NCBI RefSeq assembly: GCF_030506205.2
Contig: NC_133352.1
Span: 16,035,525 to 16,099,524 of the forward strand
DNA length: 64,000 bases
Direction of reading: 5' to 3'
Source of the DNA: Paramisgurnus dabryanus
Taxonomy: Eukaryota; Chordata; Actinopteri; Cypriniformes; Cobitidae
Positions within the stretch are counted from its first letter, which is position 1, and every line of letters starts with the position of its first letter. The notes under the pieces were generated by a model. That model saw nothing but the letters and a program-made list of their open reading frames with translations, had not been told where the DNA came from and did no database searches. Both the position numbers and the translations under genes were made by a program. Shown here piece by piece: positions 30,501 through 38,095 of this stretch.

Positions 30501-33500
30501 CGGTTGGGATTAGAACAACTTTCTGTTACATTTCAGACATTCTAACCCAAACCCCAAATCTAACCCCAAACCCAAGTGACAATGGTTTGACAATAAAAAA
30601 TAAATAAATAAATAAAAATACATAAAATAAGACAAATGATGTATGGTATTTGCACGCACCTGCTCTTCACCGAAGTGAATGGGAAGGGTCGTCATATCAT
30701 ATGCACATAAAATTGGACTTTGGAGTAATCCTTGTATGACTTTTGAAAAATTGCACAAAATGATGAGAATAGGTAGGGTTTTGGCCACCTTTTTAGCTGA
30801 TTAAGCTGGTCAGGCTGGAGACATGCACGCGTGCACACACACACAAAAGCGAAACGTCTCCGCATTGGATAAGAACACGCTATCTTATAGCATTGTCTTC
30901 TATGATGTGCAAAACAACTCTGTTAAAATCTAAAAAAAAGTGTTGGTTAGTGTTTCATGACGCTTTAAACCAGCTAAAAACAGCCAACAAGCTTCCAGCC
31001 TGACTAGCTAAGACCAGCTAAAAAGTGTCCAAAACCCGCCTGCTTTGCCAGATTAACTTGCTAAAACCATCCTTTGTGCTTTTGTCACACTTTCAGGATT
31101 TTTTACAGATATCTTTTATCTAGGAATATTCAGAGCATTTCCGTGAATAAAATGCTACCCAGATGCAGCTGTTTATTAAATATTCATCTAGCTTTTGGCT
31201 AAAATATAGACCACCGCATCTATTTCTCGACAATAAACTTGACAAGTCTCTGTTTTATACTTTAAACATTCACTGTCTGACAGTCAGCAACTATTTATAG
31301 GGTTATAATGGGTAATTTGTCTCAGCGCAAGTGTTTTCCATCTGTAGTTTTTTCACAGCGCATCCATGGAAATCTTCACATGGCGGAGGGACTTTTGTTG
31401 TGTGTTTGAATGAAAACTGCATTGTGACTGAATTATCTCAGTAGTGCGGCCCAACTATGCTCAAACTCTCAAAGCTTTAAACACACAAACTAGACTGGCA
31501 ATGCTCCAACTCCAACCAACTTATTTTCTAGTAATTAGAGATGAGAAGATTTTAAAGAGAAGACATTTTTTCGACACACTTTCTTTCTGACCCAAAACAT
31601 TAATGTGGAGTTTTGGACTTTAATCCCAAGCTGAATCTTGGTATCAAATTTTCGTAACCACTCGGGAATTAGCTTTTTTAACTTGGACCACAAAGCAACC
31701 AAACAGAAGGCACAAGCGAAAAATATAAAAAAAATATATATATAAAAATACAACAACAACCAAGCAGCACTCCTTTTATTGAGGATAAGTGGGTCTAAGC
31801 TATGTTCACACTGCAGGCTGAAACGACCTAATTGCGATTTTTTTTTTGCCCCTATGCGACCTGTATCTGATCTTTTCATGACAGTCTGAACGACACAGAT
31901 CCGATCTTTTCAAATGTGACCCAGGCCACTTACAGTAGGTATGTGGTCCTGAATCCGATACGTCGGATCTTTTGATATGTGACCTCCATCTGAACGGCCA
32001 GGCCACATGTATCCGACCCGTACATCATTGATACACTACAAATGTGATAATTCTGCATTGAAGCAGGCGGGAACGAGAAGATAAACAACAACCATGCGGG
32101 ACGATGCTGCTGAGACCAGTCAATGGAAGGGAAGCGAGGTCATAGTAGGGCTGGGCGGTATGGCGGTATATTCCGTTACCGCGGAATGCAAATAAGTGGG
32201 CGTGGCTAACTCTGACCTCCAGCATGTTAGACTGAGTGTGACGGAGAAACATGTAAAATAGTTCACTTATAAAAATTGAATGAGTTATTTGTGTAATTTA
32301 TATAATAAGTGCCAGTGAATCCACTGCGGGTCACGCAGCGAGACTCTTGTCTTGCTCGCTCTCTCGCGCTGTCTCTCGCGCTCTCTCTCTCTCCTCATGC
32401 AGCAGCCGGCCGTTCTCTCGCGTGCAGAGGTCTCTCTAGGCAAGCGCAAGGAGCTGCGGCAACACCAAATAAAGAGTTCTTCTCGCACATAATGCTAATA
32501 GATGTAAAGTTTTCTGAACTTTAAGCAAGCTAAGACAAAACTCGCGTTTATATCAGTGACCCGTGCGCTGCTGTGATGTAGTTTGACGCGCCATTTGCTT
32601 ATACAAACATATTTGATCGGAAAGAGGAGAAAGAGATGCAAATGTTGAGGTCTAATAGAAATTAAAGGGCGTCAAGACCTTAAAACAAACTTTATGATCA
32701 TCACATCATAGCACCTGTCACATTTATAGTATCTAGAGCTTCTTCTCTCATATACAGGTATTTATCCTGTCTGTAGGTTTTTGCATATATTTTTACCTGT
32801 TCATTTTACATATTGCATATGTTTAATGTAATGTATGCATAAATACAAAATACAATGAAGCCATACTATAGCTTCAATAGTCTATAAAATTAATAACTCA
32901 ATTAAAAACAAAATTAATAACTCAATTTCTGTATAATCAAGACTTATCTGTTGTTATCTTCTGGGCATTTTCACTTTAACATTATTAACTTTAAATTGCT
33001 CATATTTTAAAACTGTGGTGAGCATTTAGTTAAAAGCTATAGTGAGTGGTGTATTTCTGTACATTTTTATCATCAAAAAAACAATATAAACTGAAAAACA
33101 TGTATACTGTGAAATATTCCGTTCCGTGAAATAAAATGACTTATTCCGTGAAATAGATGTTTGGTCATTCCGCCCACCCCTAGCTCATAGATTTTATTAA
33201 AATTTGCTAACACGGCTCCACAAAACGCCATGGCCAAAAACCTTGCTCTCCTCCTTTTTAATTTTCTTCTTAAAACGAGAAGATTGTAATTGTGTTGGCT
33301 CCGTTGGGAAAATAACTTTAATATTGCAAAAAGAGCTCCGCTATTGACTACACTGTTGTTGACATCCATGTTTAATGTTAGCTACTTCCGCAAACAACGA
33401 GTGACGTCGTTGACCGTTGAGTACTCTTCTGCGCATGCGGGTCACTTCTGGGTAATTTCACATTCACACAGGAGATCACATAAGGTCGCATTTCATTGAA

Positions 33501-35551
33501 AATGTGAATGGCCTTGCAAAAAAATCTAATTTTTTCAAAATATCAGAATTGAGCATTAAGCCCTGCAGTGTGAACGTAGCCTAATAATGCTATACTGTAT
33601 ATCACCATATAGCACATTTTCTTTGTATTCATTTTATGTGATGACTCTTTATACTCTTACATCAAGACTTGCGCTCCGGGGTTAAATATGATTAATGAAG
33701 ACTTTTATATCCTCTGTTGCTCGACACCTTTTTGCTTGACACCTCTGGAGTTCCCCTGAAGGTCTTAAAGCGGGGCTCTTCCATACATGAAGCAATTTAC
33801 TTTAAAGCGTAGCTGTCAAAGTTGCTGCGCGTGCAGATCGAATCCTTGCTTTGTCAGAACGGCCTTATAAAAACAGCTTAAAAAGAGTGGCAGACCTCAT
33901 TAATCTAGAAGCTCTACAATTTGGCAGGGCATAGTCCTTTTTTCTTTTCAAGTGGAGATATGTGCTGACTTCAGAATATGACAAGGTGATCCAAAGCTGA
34001 ACAATAAAATAGATGAGACACACGTGCGTACCTGTCGGCGTGTTTGATATTCGAATTGATCACCTGTCTGATCAAATACCTGCAGTCAACAATCTTAACT
34101 GGTTTCATTGGTTTGACAAAGGTTGGTTCATTTAGTGTATCAAAGGATGTGGAATCAATTACATAAAACTTGGATCAGCTGAATACAGAAAACCCAGATG
34201 GCAGCTGTCCCTGATACAGCGCTGGCCTTGATCTCCGAAATCTGGAGGAGGACACGAATTACAAAACACAGAAAGGAACTTGAAATCTTGTTGTCTAAAT
34301 GAAAAGTAGGATAGAGCTGCAAATCAACAAAAATAAGGTGAAACGGGTTAATTGTAGGATTTTAAATCTCTTCAGATGCATTGTGTTCATGCTAATAAAG
34401 CTGATTGTTATAAAAGTATATTCCTGTAATGTGTAGCTATGGTGCAACCTCCCATCCCATTCCCATCATCAGCGCTCTGAAACAAATGAGTCACCGTCCG
34501 AGGACGAATCTGTAATTTTGTTTGTTGGAAGAGGCGAGGTTAGTAGTTCCATCAATTGATCCAGCACATGTCCTAATGTGCATTTACTTTGTGATACCTT
34601 GAAAACCCCTGTTCTGCTTTTAGGTCCCAAGGGGGATGTCCCTGCTCTGTAATCCGTTTGGTGTACAACTCTCACATCTTCAAAGTGACCTACATCTCAG
34701 TCCCCTTGGACTGTTGTCTCCTTCGTGCTTAAAAAGCCTCTCAAAACAACATATTATACAGCAGACTATTCTCTTACATGGGTTGTGGAACGTCCTCCCA
34801 AAGGTCATCCTTCTTTAGTCCTTTGACGTTAATTTGCCAGACACACGGGTGGCAGATTACGGTTCAAAGAGTTTTACGTGTCAAATGAGAATGGAATGTG
34901 CGGCCGACAAGTTTTAACAGCTCCCACAAAAGCAATAATAAGTGACAGGTAGCGGGTATGTGCACAAATGCGTGACTGACAGGAATTCGCAACGTGAGGG
35001 TTTGAAGATTTAAAAGCTCCTGATTTCTTGCTGTGCACGGTGTGAAAAACGGAGGAACATTTGGTGGGGAGCGATATGTATCACAAAAATAAATAATCCC
35101 TAAAGTACTGCTCTGCATGGCCACCGCCGTACCCAAATAAAACAAAGTCATCAGCAATTATTTTAATGCTTCTGTCTTTTTTCCAAATAGATCTACTAAA
35201 TGTTTTAACCTCCTTGTCTCTCTCAAGACCTGTTGGAAGCGATGCTATGGTTAAACATGATCTCCTTTTGTCGTTTTTTCAGGTGCTCTTGCCATATTGA
35301 TTCCAGAGCTTGACCTCGTGATCTCGCTGGTGGGATCTGTGAGCAGCAGCGCTTTGGCCCTCATCTTTCCACCTTTGCTTCAAATCATCACCTTTCATAA
35401 TGAAGGCATGACTCCATTGGTAATGGCCAAAGATGTGGGAATCAGCGTCATTGGTCTGGTGGGTTTCGTGGCAGGGACCTACATCTCGATTCAAGAGATT
35501 ATCACACGCAACAGTGCCGGACGCAACAGCACACACCTTCAGCTCATGTGA
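1658..35551 (+). CDS. slc36a1: Proton-coupled amino-acid transporter 1 (PAT1), complete, 11 coding exons
   Basis: Member of the amino acid/auxin permease family; PAT1 moves small neutral amino acids (glycine, alanine, proline) together with protons across lysosomal and apical membranes. Exons 1658-1685, 1895-2006, 2120-2210, 3399-3487, 4000-4089, 4194-4278, 4588-4806, 5738-5836, 5947-6113, 9512-9681 and 35283-35551 join in one frame of 1419 nt (472 residues plus TGA), all with GT-AG introns. An acidic N-tail precedes about 11 membrane segments. Key residues fall exactly where human PAT1 predicts, offset by a few positions: H54 in TLIHLLKGN (human H55, proton coupling), glycosylation sites N171 and N180, and the disulfide pair C177 and C326. 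The start ATG has G at -3 and +4. PAT4 (slc36a4) was considered, but the ANGTT/NCH loop, LPLCWLYQ and the SLVGSVSSSALAL block are PAT1-like. Intact; no frameshift seen. Confidence 0.92.
1895..2006 (+). CDS. slc36a1: slc36a1 coding exon 2
   Basis: Acceptor ACAG, donor GTAAGT. Encodes the Ser/Pro/acidic cytoplasmic N-tail (residues 10-47, containing SESPDEDEP), which varies in this family. The frame joins exon 1 at a split Gly and exon 3 at a split Ser. Confidence 0.85.
2120..2210 (+). CDS. slc36a1: slc36a1 coding exon 3 (TM1, proton-coupling His)
   Basis: Acceptor CATAG, donor GTAAGA. Encodes FFQTLIHLLKGNIGTG, the most conserved PAT segment; H54 matches the essential His55 of human PAT1. Confidence 0.95.
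2648..2755 (+). repeat. tRNA-derived SINE remnant
   Basis: TGTAGCTCAATTGGTAGCAT followed by GCAATGCAAAGGTCA resembles the box A and variable part of a tRNA-type SINE head; the B box is decayed. Lies in slc36a1 intron 3; the rest of that intron (2211-3398) shows nothing further. Confidence 0.5.
3399..3487 (+). CDS. slc36a1: slc36a1 coding exon 4 (TM2)
   Basis: Acceptor TTTAG, donor GTAAGA. Encodes VGPLSLLAMGIVAVHCMNLL, the second membrane segment, and starts in phase 0. Confidence 0.95.
3725..3920. repeat. Decayed copy of the TTAA-AGGGATAG element
   Basis: Contains GGATAGTTCACCCAA, CTCACCCTCATGATGTTC and ACTGACTTCCACAGTA in the same order as the complete copy at 60916-61166. In slc36a1 intron 4. 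Confidence 0.6.
4000..4089 (+). CDS. slc36a1: slc36a1 coding exon 5 (cytoplasmic loop)
   Basis: Acceptor CCTAG, donor GTAACT. Encodes the loop with SYGDAVEYGMENVPW. The reading frame continues across a split Lys and a split Arg codon. Confidence 0.95.
4194..4278 (+). CDS. slc36a1: slc36a1 coding exon 6 (TM3)
   Basis: Acceptor TTTTAG, donor GTAAAT. Encodes ITQLGFCCVYFVFLSENVKQ, a PAT hallmark segment. Confidence 0.95.
4588..4806 (+). CDS. slc36a1: slc36a1 coding exon 7 (glycosylated loop, TM4-5)
   Basis: Acceptor TTGTAG, donor GTAAGA; 73 whole codons. Carries N171 (NGT) and N180 (NET) glycosylation sites around C177, then two membrane segments with LPFIIVLVFIRNL. Confidence 0.95.
4807..5737. 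other. slc36a1 intron 7, no feature seen
   Basis: Unique-looking AT-rich intron sequence. Open frames here lack splice context or family similarity. Confidence 0.5.
5738..5836 (+). CDS. slc36a1: slc36a1 coding exon 8 (TM6)
   Basis: Acceptor TTGCAG, donor GTAAGT; 33 whole codons. Encodes YPLFFGTAIFAFEGIGV, nearly invariant in the PAT family. Confidence 0.95.
5947..6113 (+). CDS. slc36a1: slc36a1 coding exon 9 (TM7, disulfide Cys)
   Basis: Acceptor TTTCAG, donor GTGAGT. Encodes VLPLENKMQNPKKF, TM7 and GSITLNLPLCW; C326 is the partner of C177. A split Trp codon joins exon 10. Confidence 0.95.
6214..6694. repeat. Fragment of a GTAACACTTTA-type repeat split by a hAT insertion
   Basis: TTAACAAGAATTAATGCATG before the insert and CTCATTGTTTAGTTG through GAAGTGTTACC after it align with the unbroken version at 7598-7700, so the hAT element at 6253-6602 landed inside an older repeat. 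Confidence 0.6.
6253..6602. mobile_element. hAT-like non-autonomous element (350 bp)
   Basis: Termini TAGACATGGGCCGG and CCGGCTCATGTCTA are inverted; a perfect 8-bp duplication CTGCAAAA lies at 6245-6252 and 6603-6610. No coding capacity. In slc36a1 intron 9. Confidence 0.92.
6755..7700. repeat. GGTAACACTTTA-type repeat interrupted by a foldback element
   Basis: Begins GGTAACACTTTATAA and ends TTATTGTAAAGTGTTAGC. The middle is displaced by the TTAA-bounded element at 6877-7595. Confidence 0.55.
6877..7595. mobile_element. Long foldback element, 3'-truncated copy
   Basis: Starts TTAAAGGAATATTC and matches the complete copy at 19985-20911 through most of its length, including the arms around ATAAGGGTCTTATCTAG and its inverse, but the final roughly 200 bp of the right arm are missing. 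Confidence 0.85.
7703..9511. other. Remainder of slc36a1 intron 9
   Basis: No gene. An open minus-strand frame at 8815-9186 has no recognisable domain. Probably old repeat debris. Confidence 0.45.
9512..9681 (+). CDS. slc36a1: slc36a1 coding exon 10 (TM8-9)
   Basis: Acceptor ATCAG, donor GTAAGT. Encodes LYQTVKLLYSFGIYITYALQ and the following segment up to ALVCLT. The next coding exon is 25.6 kb downstream. Confidence 0.94.
9682..10332. other. Start of slc36a1 intron 10, unremarkable
   Basis: No exon or repeat recognised between the exon 10 donor and the first TTAA element. Confidence 0.45.
10333..11226. mobile_element. TTAA-bounded element with AGGTAGGGTAACA termini (894 bp)
   Basis: TTAAAGGTAGGGTAACA at the left and TGTTACCCTACCTTTAA at the right are perfect inverted termini flanked by TTAA, as expected for piggyBac-type insertion. 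No transposase frame. Confidence 0.88.
11227..11814. repeat. Interspersed-repeat remnants
   Basis: AATCCACATGGCTCCAAGGG and ATAACCAGCTTCCGGTAGCG resemble a common fish interspersed repeat; ACACGGCTAAGTAAGGGGTAATG resembles the palindromic family at 24400-25103. Boundaries unclear. Confidence 0.4.
11815..12265. mobile_element. Near-full-length palindromic element (451 bp) with ACACTGCAAAAA termini
   Basis: Left and right halves are inverted copies: TACACTGCAAAAA against TTTTTGCAGTGTA, and ATCTGCCAATGGGGTAAGCA against its complement at the centre (about 12003-12080). Non-coding; in RNA it would form one long hairpin. Confidence 0.88.
12266..13935. other. slc36a1 intron 10, mostly unique
   Basis: No gene. 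Positions 12355-12400 (GGCCAATCAGAATGAAGCAT) match the tail of the palindromic family at 24400-25103, and 13352-13500 is a worn TTAA-AGGGATAG repeat. Confidence 0.45.
13936..15103. mobile_element. Non-autonomous DNA element with GGGCTCTA termini (about 1.17 kb)
   Basis: Starts GGGCTCTAATTT, ends GGTGTAAGATAGAGCCC, and is rich in GCGC/GCGCA words near both ends, as in fish Harbinger-type elements. No transposase frame. Family name is by recollection, so the call is tentative. Confidence 0.55.
15104..16548. other. slc36a1 intron 10: TTAA-repeat start and (AT)n
   Basis: TTAAAGGTCCAATGTGTAG at 15109 looks like the left end of a TTAA element whose right end I cannot find. A 30-bp (AT)n run lies at 15511-15540. 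The remainder shows nothing. Confidence 0.45.
16549..17514. mobile_element. hAT-like element, copy 2, carrying a nested solo LTR (966 bp)
   Basis: Same family as 822-1253. Termini TAGTGGTGCAC and GTGCATCCCTA, with a perfect 8-bp duplication ATTCAAAG at 16541-16548 and 17515-17522. Without the LTR and its 5-bp duplication the length is 478 bp, close to copy 1. Confidence 0.92.
16793..17275 (-). mobile_element. Solo LTR of a gypsy-type retroelement (483 bp)
   Basis: Starts TGTCAGGA and ends TCCTGACA (TG...CA termini), with a 5-bp duplication GTTTT on each side (16788-16792, 17276-17280). On the minus strand it reads a TATA-like GTATATAATG and then about 190 bp later CATAATAAAG, the normal promoter-then-polyA order of an LTR. 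No internal genes, so this is the product of LTR-LTR recombination. Superfamily is inferred. Confidence 0.85.
17609..17904. mobile_element. Small inverted-terminus element (about 296 bp)
   Basis: TATAGACGGTTTCA at the left and TGAAACGGTCTATA at the right are inverted with one mismatch. Interior has CGGAAGTTACGTG and AT-rich sequence; no coding capacity. Confidence 0.65.
17905..19984. other. slc36a1 intron 10, no feature seen
   Basis: AT-rich, apparently unique sequence without exon signatures or clear repeats. Confidence 0.45.
19985..20911. mobile_element. Complete long foldback element, TTAA-bounded (927 bp)
   Basis: TTAAAGGAATAGTC at the left mirrors GACTATTCCTTTAA at the right. Arms of roughly 330 bp pair, for example GGGTCTTATCTAGCGAAACG near 20234 with its complement near 20645, and GTCTAGATCTGGTCC with GGACTGGATCTAGAC. 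Loop about 250 bp, non-coding. Confidence 0.9.
20912..21052. repeat. GTACC-rich teleost repeat
   Basis: Repeated GTACC/GGTACC words and the ending GGGTACCACGGCGCCCCAGT resemble a widespread teleost repeat. It abuts the foldback element. Confidence 0.5.
21150..21695 (-). repeat. tRNA-type SINE (DANA-like), antisense, split by a TTAA insertion
   Basis: Read on the minus strand, GTGTCACAGTGGGTAGCACC then GAAGGTCCCCGG, and further on GTTTCCTCCCACAGGCC, follow the order of the zebrafish DANA SINE. The two parts are separated by the element at 21308-21629. Confidence 0.65.
21308..21629. mobile_element. TTAA-bounded element inserted in the SINE (322 bp)
   Basis: TTAA at 21308-21311 and 21626-21629; left AGTCACCATGAAAC and right TTTCATTGCAGCT are imperfect inverted termini. 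Removing it rejoins the SINE. Confidence 0.65.
21696..24399. other. slc36a1 intron 10, one small element, otherwise unique
   Basis: Apart from the element at 22272-22689, no gene or repeat is recognised. Open frames here look accidental. Confidence 0.45.
22272..22689. mobile_element. Small DNA element with AAGCCCGG termini (418 bp)
   Basis: AAGCCCGGGATACAC and GTGTATTCCGGGCTT are inverted with one mismatch. Non-coding. Confidence 0.7.
24400..25103. mobile_element. Palindromic DNA element (704 bp)
   Basis: Outer inverted termini: GGAATGATTGATTCTGATTG at the left and CAATCAGAATCAAGCATTCC at the right. Inside, 24467-24510 and 24563-24606 are near-perfect inverted copies (GGGATAATGTAGAGGCAGCC and complement). 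Related pieces occur near 11654, 12355, 27050 and 27345. Confidence 0.75.
25580..25800. mobile_element. hAT-like element (221 bp)
   Basis: TAGGGCTGTGCATCGAT left and CACAACCCTA right; 8-bp duplication CTCTGGGG (25572-25579) and CCCTGGGG (25801-25808), one mismatch. First insert in the host repeat. Confidence 0.85.
25837..26529. mobile_element. TTAA-bounded foldback element (693 bp)
   Basis: TTAACTCTTTTGCCGCCA and TGGCGGTGAAAGAGTTAA are inverted termini. An inner inverted pair spans about 25939-26145 and 26189-26360 (GGACATGCAG, GATCGCTCTGAATG and their complements). Poly-A and poly-T runs flank the inner arms. A worn relative lies at 61755-62153. Confidence 0.85.
26537..26743. mobile_element. 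Palindromic ACACTG element (207 bp)
   Basis: ACACTGAAAAAAATGATTCA mirrors the right end, and AGGTAAGTGGTTGCAATCAA pairs with TTGATTGCAACCACTTACCT. Non-coding hairpin. Confidence 0.8.
26797..26957. repeat. Partial ACAGTGT-ended repeat
   Basis: The right end CAAAACCAAGTTGTTTTAAC through TTTTTACAGTGT is the same as that of 39752-39898; the left end is lost. Confidence 0.6.
26958..30380. other. slc36a1 intron 10, fragments then unique sequence
   Basis: 27040-27180, 27340-27440 and 27690-27830 carry pieces of the palindromic family of 24400-25103. From about 27850 to 30380 the sequence looks unique, with no exon seen. Confidence 0.45.
30385..31075. repeat. CCAGCTAAAACCAGCC-type repeat
   Basis: ACCAGCTAAAACCAGCCTAAG at the left and repeated AAACCAGCTAAAAACAGCC, GACCAGCTAAAAAG at the right are typical of a cyprinid hAT-type repeat. 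A (TAAA)n run at 30601-30620 and CA dinucleotides near 30830 lie inside. Ends not resolved. Confidence 0.55.
31798..33581. mobile_element. Foldback-type element with TTCACACTGCAGG termini, carrying a nested hAT
   Basis: Left AGCTATGTTCACACTGCAGG and right CCCTGCAGTGTGAACGTAGC are inverted termini. Without the 1.04-kb insert at 32146-33182 it is about 740 bp. Interior has GATCCGATCTTTTC words; no coding capacity. Confidence 0.8.
32146..33182. mobile_element. hAT-like non-autonomous element (1037 bp)
   Basis: TAGGGCTGGGCGG left and CCGCCCACCCCTA right (12 of 13 inverted); 8-bp duplication GGTCATAG (32138-32145) and GCTCATAG (33183-33190). Contains a CT-rich run at about 32350-32395 but no transposase. 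Confidence 0.87.
33582..35282. other. End of slc36a1 intron 10, unique
   Basis: No repeat or additional exon recognised before the exon 11 acceptor. Confidence 0.45.
35283..35551 (+). CDS. slc36a1: slc36a1 terminal coding exon 11 (TM10-11, stop)
   Basis: Acceptor TTTTTTCAG. Encodes LAILIPELDLVISLVGS, two membrane segments and a tail with NSAGRNST ending at TGA. The frame fits the split Cys codon left by exon 10, which ties this distant exon to the gene. Confidence 0.94.
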
Positions 35552-37857
35552 ATGTTGAACCACAGCCATTACTCTTTATATACTGTAGTGAGTTCTGCTT
35601 GGGATTATTTTTGCTGACCATTTCTTTATGTTTTTTTTGTTTGTTTTTATAGCACTGCATTTCTTCGCTATGAGTTTTGGCGAGGTTTTTTTACTTTTTG
35701 TTTTAGAAGTACCTTCTTTTACTCAAACATGGCCATTTCTCCAAATGTTAAAGAGACACTGCGCTTTTTTTGAAAATAGGCTAATTTTCCAGCTCCCCTA
35801 GTGTTTAACATTTGATTTTTACCATTTTGGAATCCATTCAGCTGATCTTTGGGTCTGGCGCTACCACGTTTAGCATAGCTTAGCATAATCCATTGAAACT
35901 GATTAGACCATTAGCATCATGCTAAAAATAACCAAAGAGTTTTGATATTTTTCCTATTTAAAACTTGACTCTTCTGTAGTTACATCGTGTACTAAGACCG
36001 ACATATAAAATTAAAAGTTGCGATTTTCTAGGCCGATATGGTTAGGAACTATACTCTCATTTTGGCGTAATAATCGAGGACTTTGCTGCCGTGCCATGGC
36101 AATATAAAATAGTCCCCTGCTATTAAAAGTAACTGCGTCGGTCTGAGTACACGATGGAACTACCGAACAGTCAAGTTTTAAATAGGAAAAATATCGAAAC
36201 TCTTTGGTTGTTTTTTAGCATGATGCTAATGGTCTAATCAGATTCAATGGATTGTGCTAAGCTATGCTACAAGTGCTAGCGCCAGACGGAGATCAGCTGA
36301 ATGGATTCTAAAACTGTAAAAATCAAATGTTTAACTCTAACATTTGATTGGAGCTGGAAAATGAGCATATTTTTTTAAAAAGTGGAGTGTCCCTTTTAGG
36401 TCTTACAATCTTAGCAGAAAAATCTGTGTATGTTAGTTTTTTGTTTACCATCTCAGCAGATTCTTGAGAAACAAGTTTTACCTCTGCATATTATAGACCT
36501 CATGGTTTATTTTATTTTTGGATTTATTGGGTATTTTTGTTTTTATTATTATTTTGTGGAAATGCATTTTATATACAACTACAGGATGATTTATGTTTTT
36601 AAACCAAACACAAGATGCACACTGATATCCACTAACAGTCTCTATATACAGGTATGATCTCATTTAAATGTACAGTATACATTTTGTCCCCTCTAGTTTT
36701 TAAATATGCTCATGATCTTTACCACAACAAACAGTTTAACTTTATAGAAACAGTAGTGTGTAGTTTTTAATTCAACACTGATTCTGTTGTTAAACACACT
36801 TATGACTGTGGTACTTGAATTTGTTTTTTTTTTATGTGTGAACTTGCTGTATATATTGTTAATGGTGCCACATTTTTTTGGGAATCTTTTTTGTATTTGT
36901 TGTAAATTTTCTGTATTTTCGAATTGCACTCAGATTCAGCATTTCAGTGTAATAGGTGTTATTTGACGTGTGTACTGTACATGTACTGTAAGTTGTTTGT
37001 CTATCCTTGCTGATTTTAATCAGCATATTTCACACATTTTAAAGTTTTACACTATACAGACATGATATGTCAGGGACAGATTCATCTAAAAGACCAGGGC
37101 TGCTTTTCCCAATAATGTTGTCACTTGGCACGCTATGATTAAAGACTCTTGGGAGCAGTTTCCCAGACAGGGATTAGACTAGTCCTAGACGAAAATAAAT
37201 GTAAGAGCTGTCCAAACTGAATACAACTTGCACCGACATATCTTAAAAAACATCAGTGCCCTTTGTTTTGCCTCAAAATGCACACAAGTAATGTTTTTAG
37301 TTTGTTAAAACTAATTATATTTCATAATTAAACTAAGGCCTAGTCCTGGCTTAAACTAATCCACTCCTAAAGGTTTACCTTAAATGCATTTATACCTTTT
37401 CTAAGCGTGTTCCCCTAACTGTACCTTAGGAGGTTGATTAAGGTTTACTTTCTTAAGTACAACATTACCAGGTGCTGTCCATTGCGGTGGTGATGAATTG
37501 GTTGATATTAATAGTTCGCTATGTTATGTGAGATAGTGGTAGAAGCACTTCAGATAAAGTTGAAATGTATTCATTTATTAGGACTATCTTGTAAAAATAA
37601 TTCAATATAATTTTGAAATAAGTGTGCAAACCGCAACCTCATGCTCAAACGTATAATGCATCACCCTTTACCCACAGTATGCCTTCACTTGCCTTTGACC
37701 AAACATGGTGTATTGTGAACCTGTAGTATCAGGATTATATTTGTATAGAAAGACTGAAATGTTAAAAAGATTTTTTTCACAGTGGTGGCTACTAGCAAAG
37801 TGAACTGCTAACAGTGATTAGGTAACATTATGAACATATGACTTACAGAATGTATAC
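35552..37857 (+). other. slc36a1 3' untranslated region and flank (end not fixed)
   Basis: Follows the TGA. Carries the inverted-repeat element 35748-36398 and a worn inverted repeat at about 37151-37372 (GGGATTAGACTAGTCC). AATAAA at 37194-37199 is inside that repeat and is only a candidate polyA signal. Confidence 0.45.
35748..36398. mobile_element. Inverted-repeat element (about 650 bp) just after the slc36a1 stop
   Basis: TTAAAGAGACACTGCGCTTT at the left mirrors AAAGTGGAGTGTCCCTTT at the right. Long arms include CATTTTGGAATCCATTCAGC against GCTGAATGGATTCTAAAA and TTAGCATCATGCTAAAA against its complement. The right TTAA has decayed. Confidence 0.85.
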
Positions 37858-38095
37858 TTAAAGGTTGGGTGCACGTGTTTGGAAAACGCTTTGGAGTCGG
37901 GCAGAGTACCAAAACACACTTGTAACCAATCAGCAGTAAGGGGCGTGTCTACTAACCGACATCACTGCCTGGGTTGCGTATGTGTGGGGCGGGTCTATCA
38001 AAAGAAGTCCAGATTCTATTGGGGTAGGGGCGTTTCTGTTTAGGTGATTTTAAATGTCAACATTGGCTTTTAGAGATCGTGCACCCCGCCTTTAA
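37858..38095. mobile_element. TTAA-bounded element with GGTGCACG termini (238 bp)
   Basis: TTAAAGGTTGGGTGCACG and CGTGCACCCCGCCTTTAA are inverted with few mismatches; TTAA on both sides. Confidence 0.83.

Noticed and set aside
31535..31879. A 114-codon minus-strand open frame.
   Set aside because: Low-complexity aromatic stretch from AT-rich sequence, overlapping the end of a mobile element.
32350..32395. CT-rich tract as a GAGA-type promoter element.
   Set aside because: It is inside a hAT element and no gene follows.
35748..36398. Considered as a microRNA precursor hairpin.
   Set aside because: The arms are hundreds of bases long and belong to a mobile-element family; not miRNA-sized.
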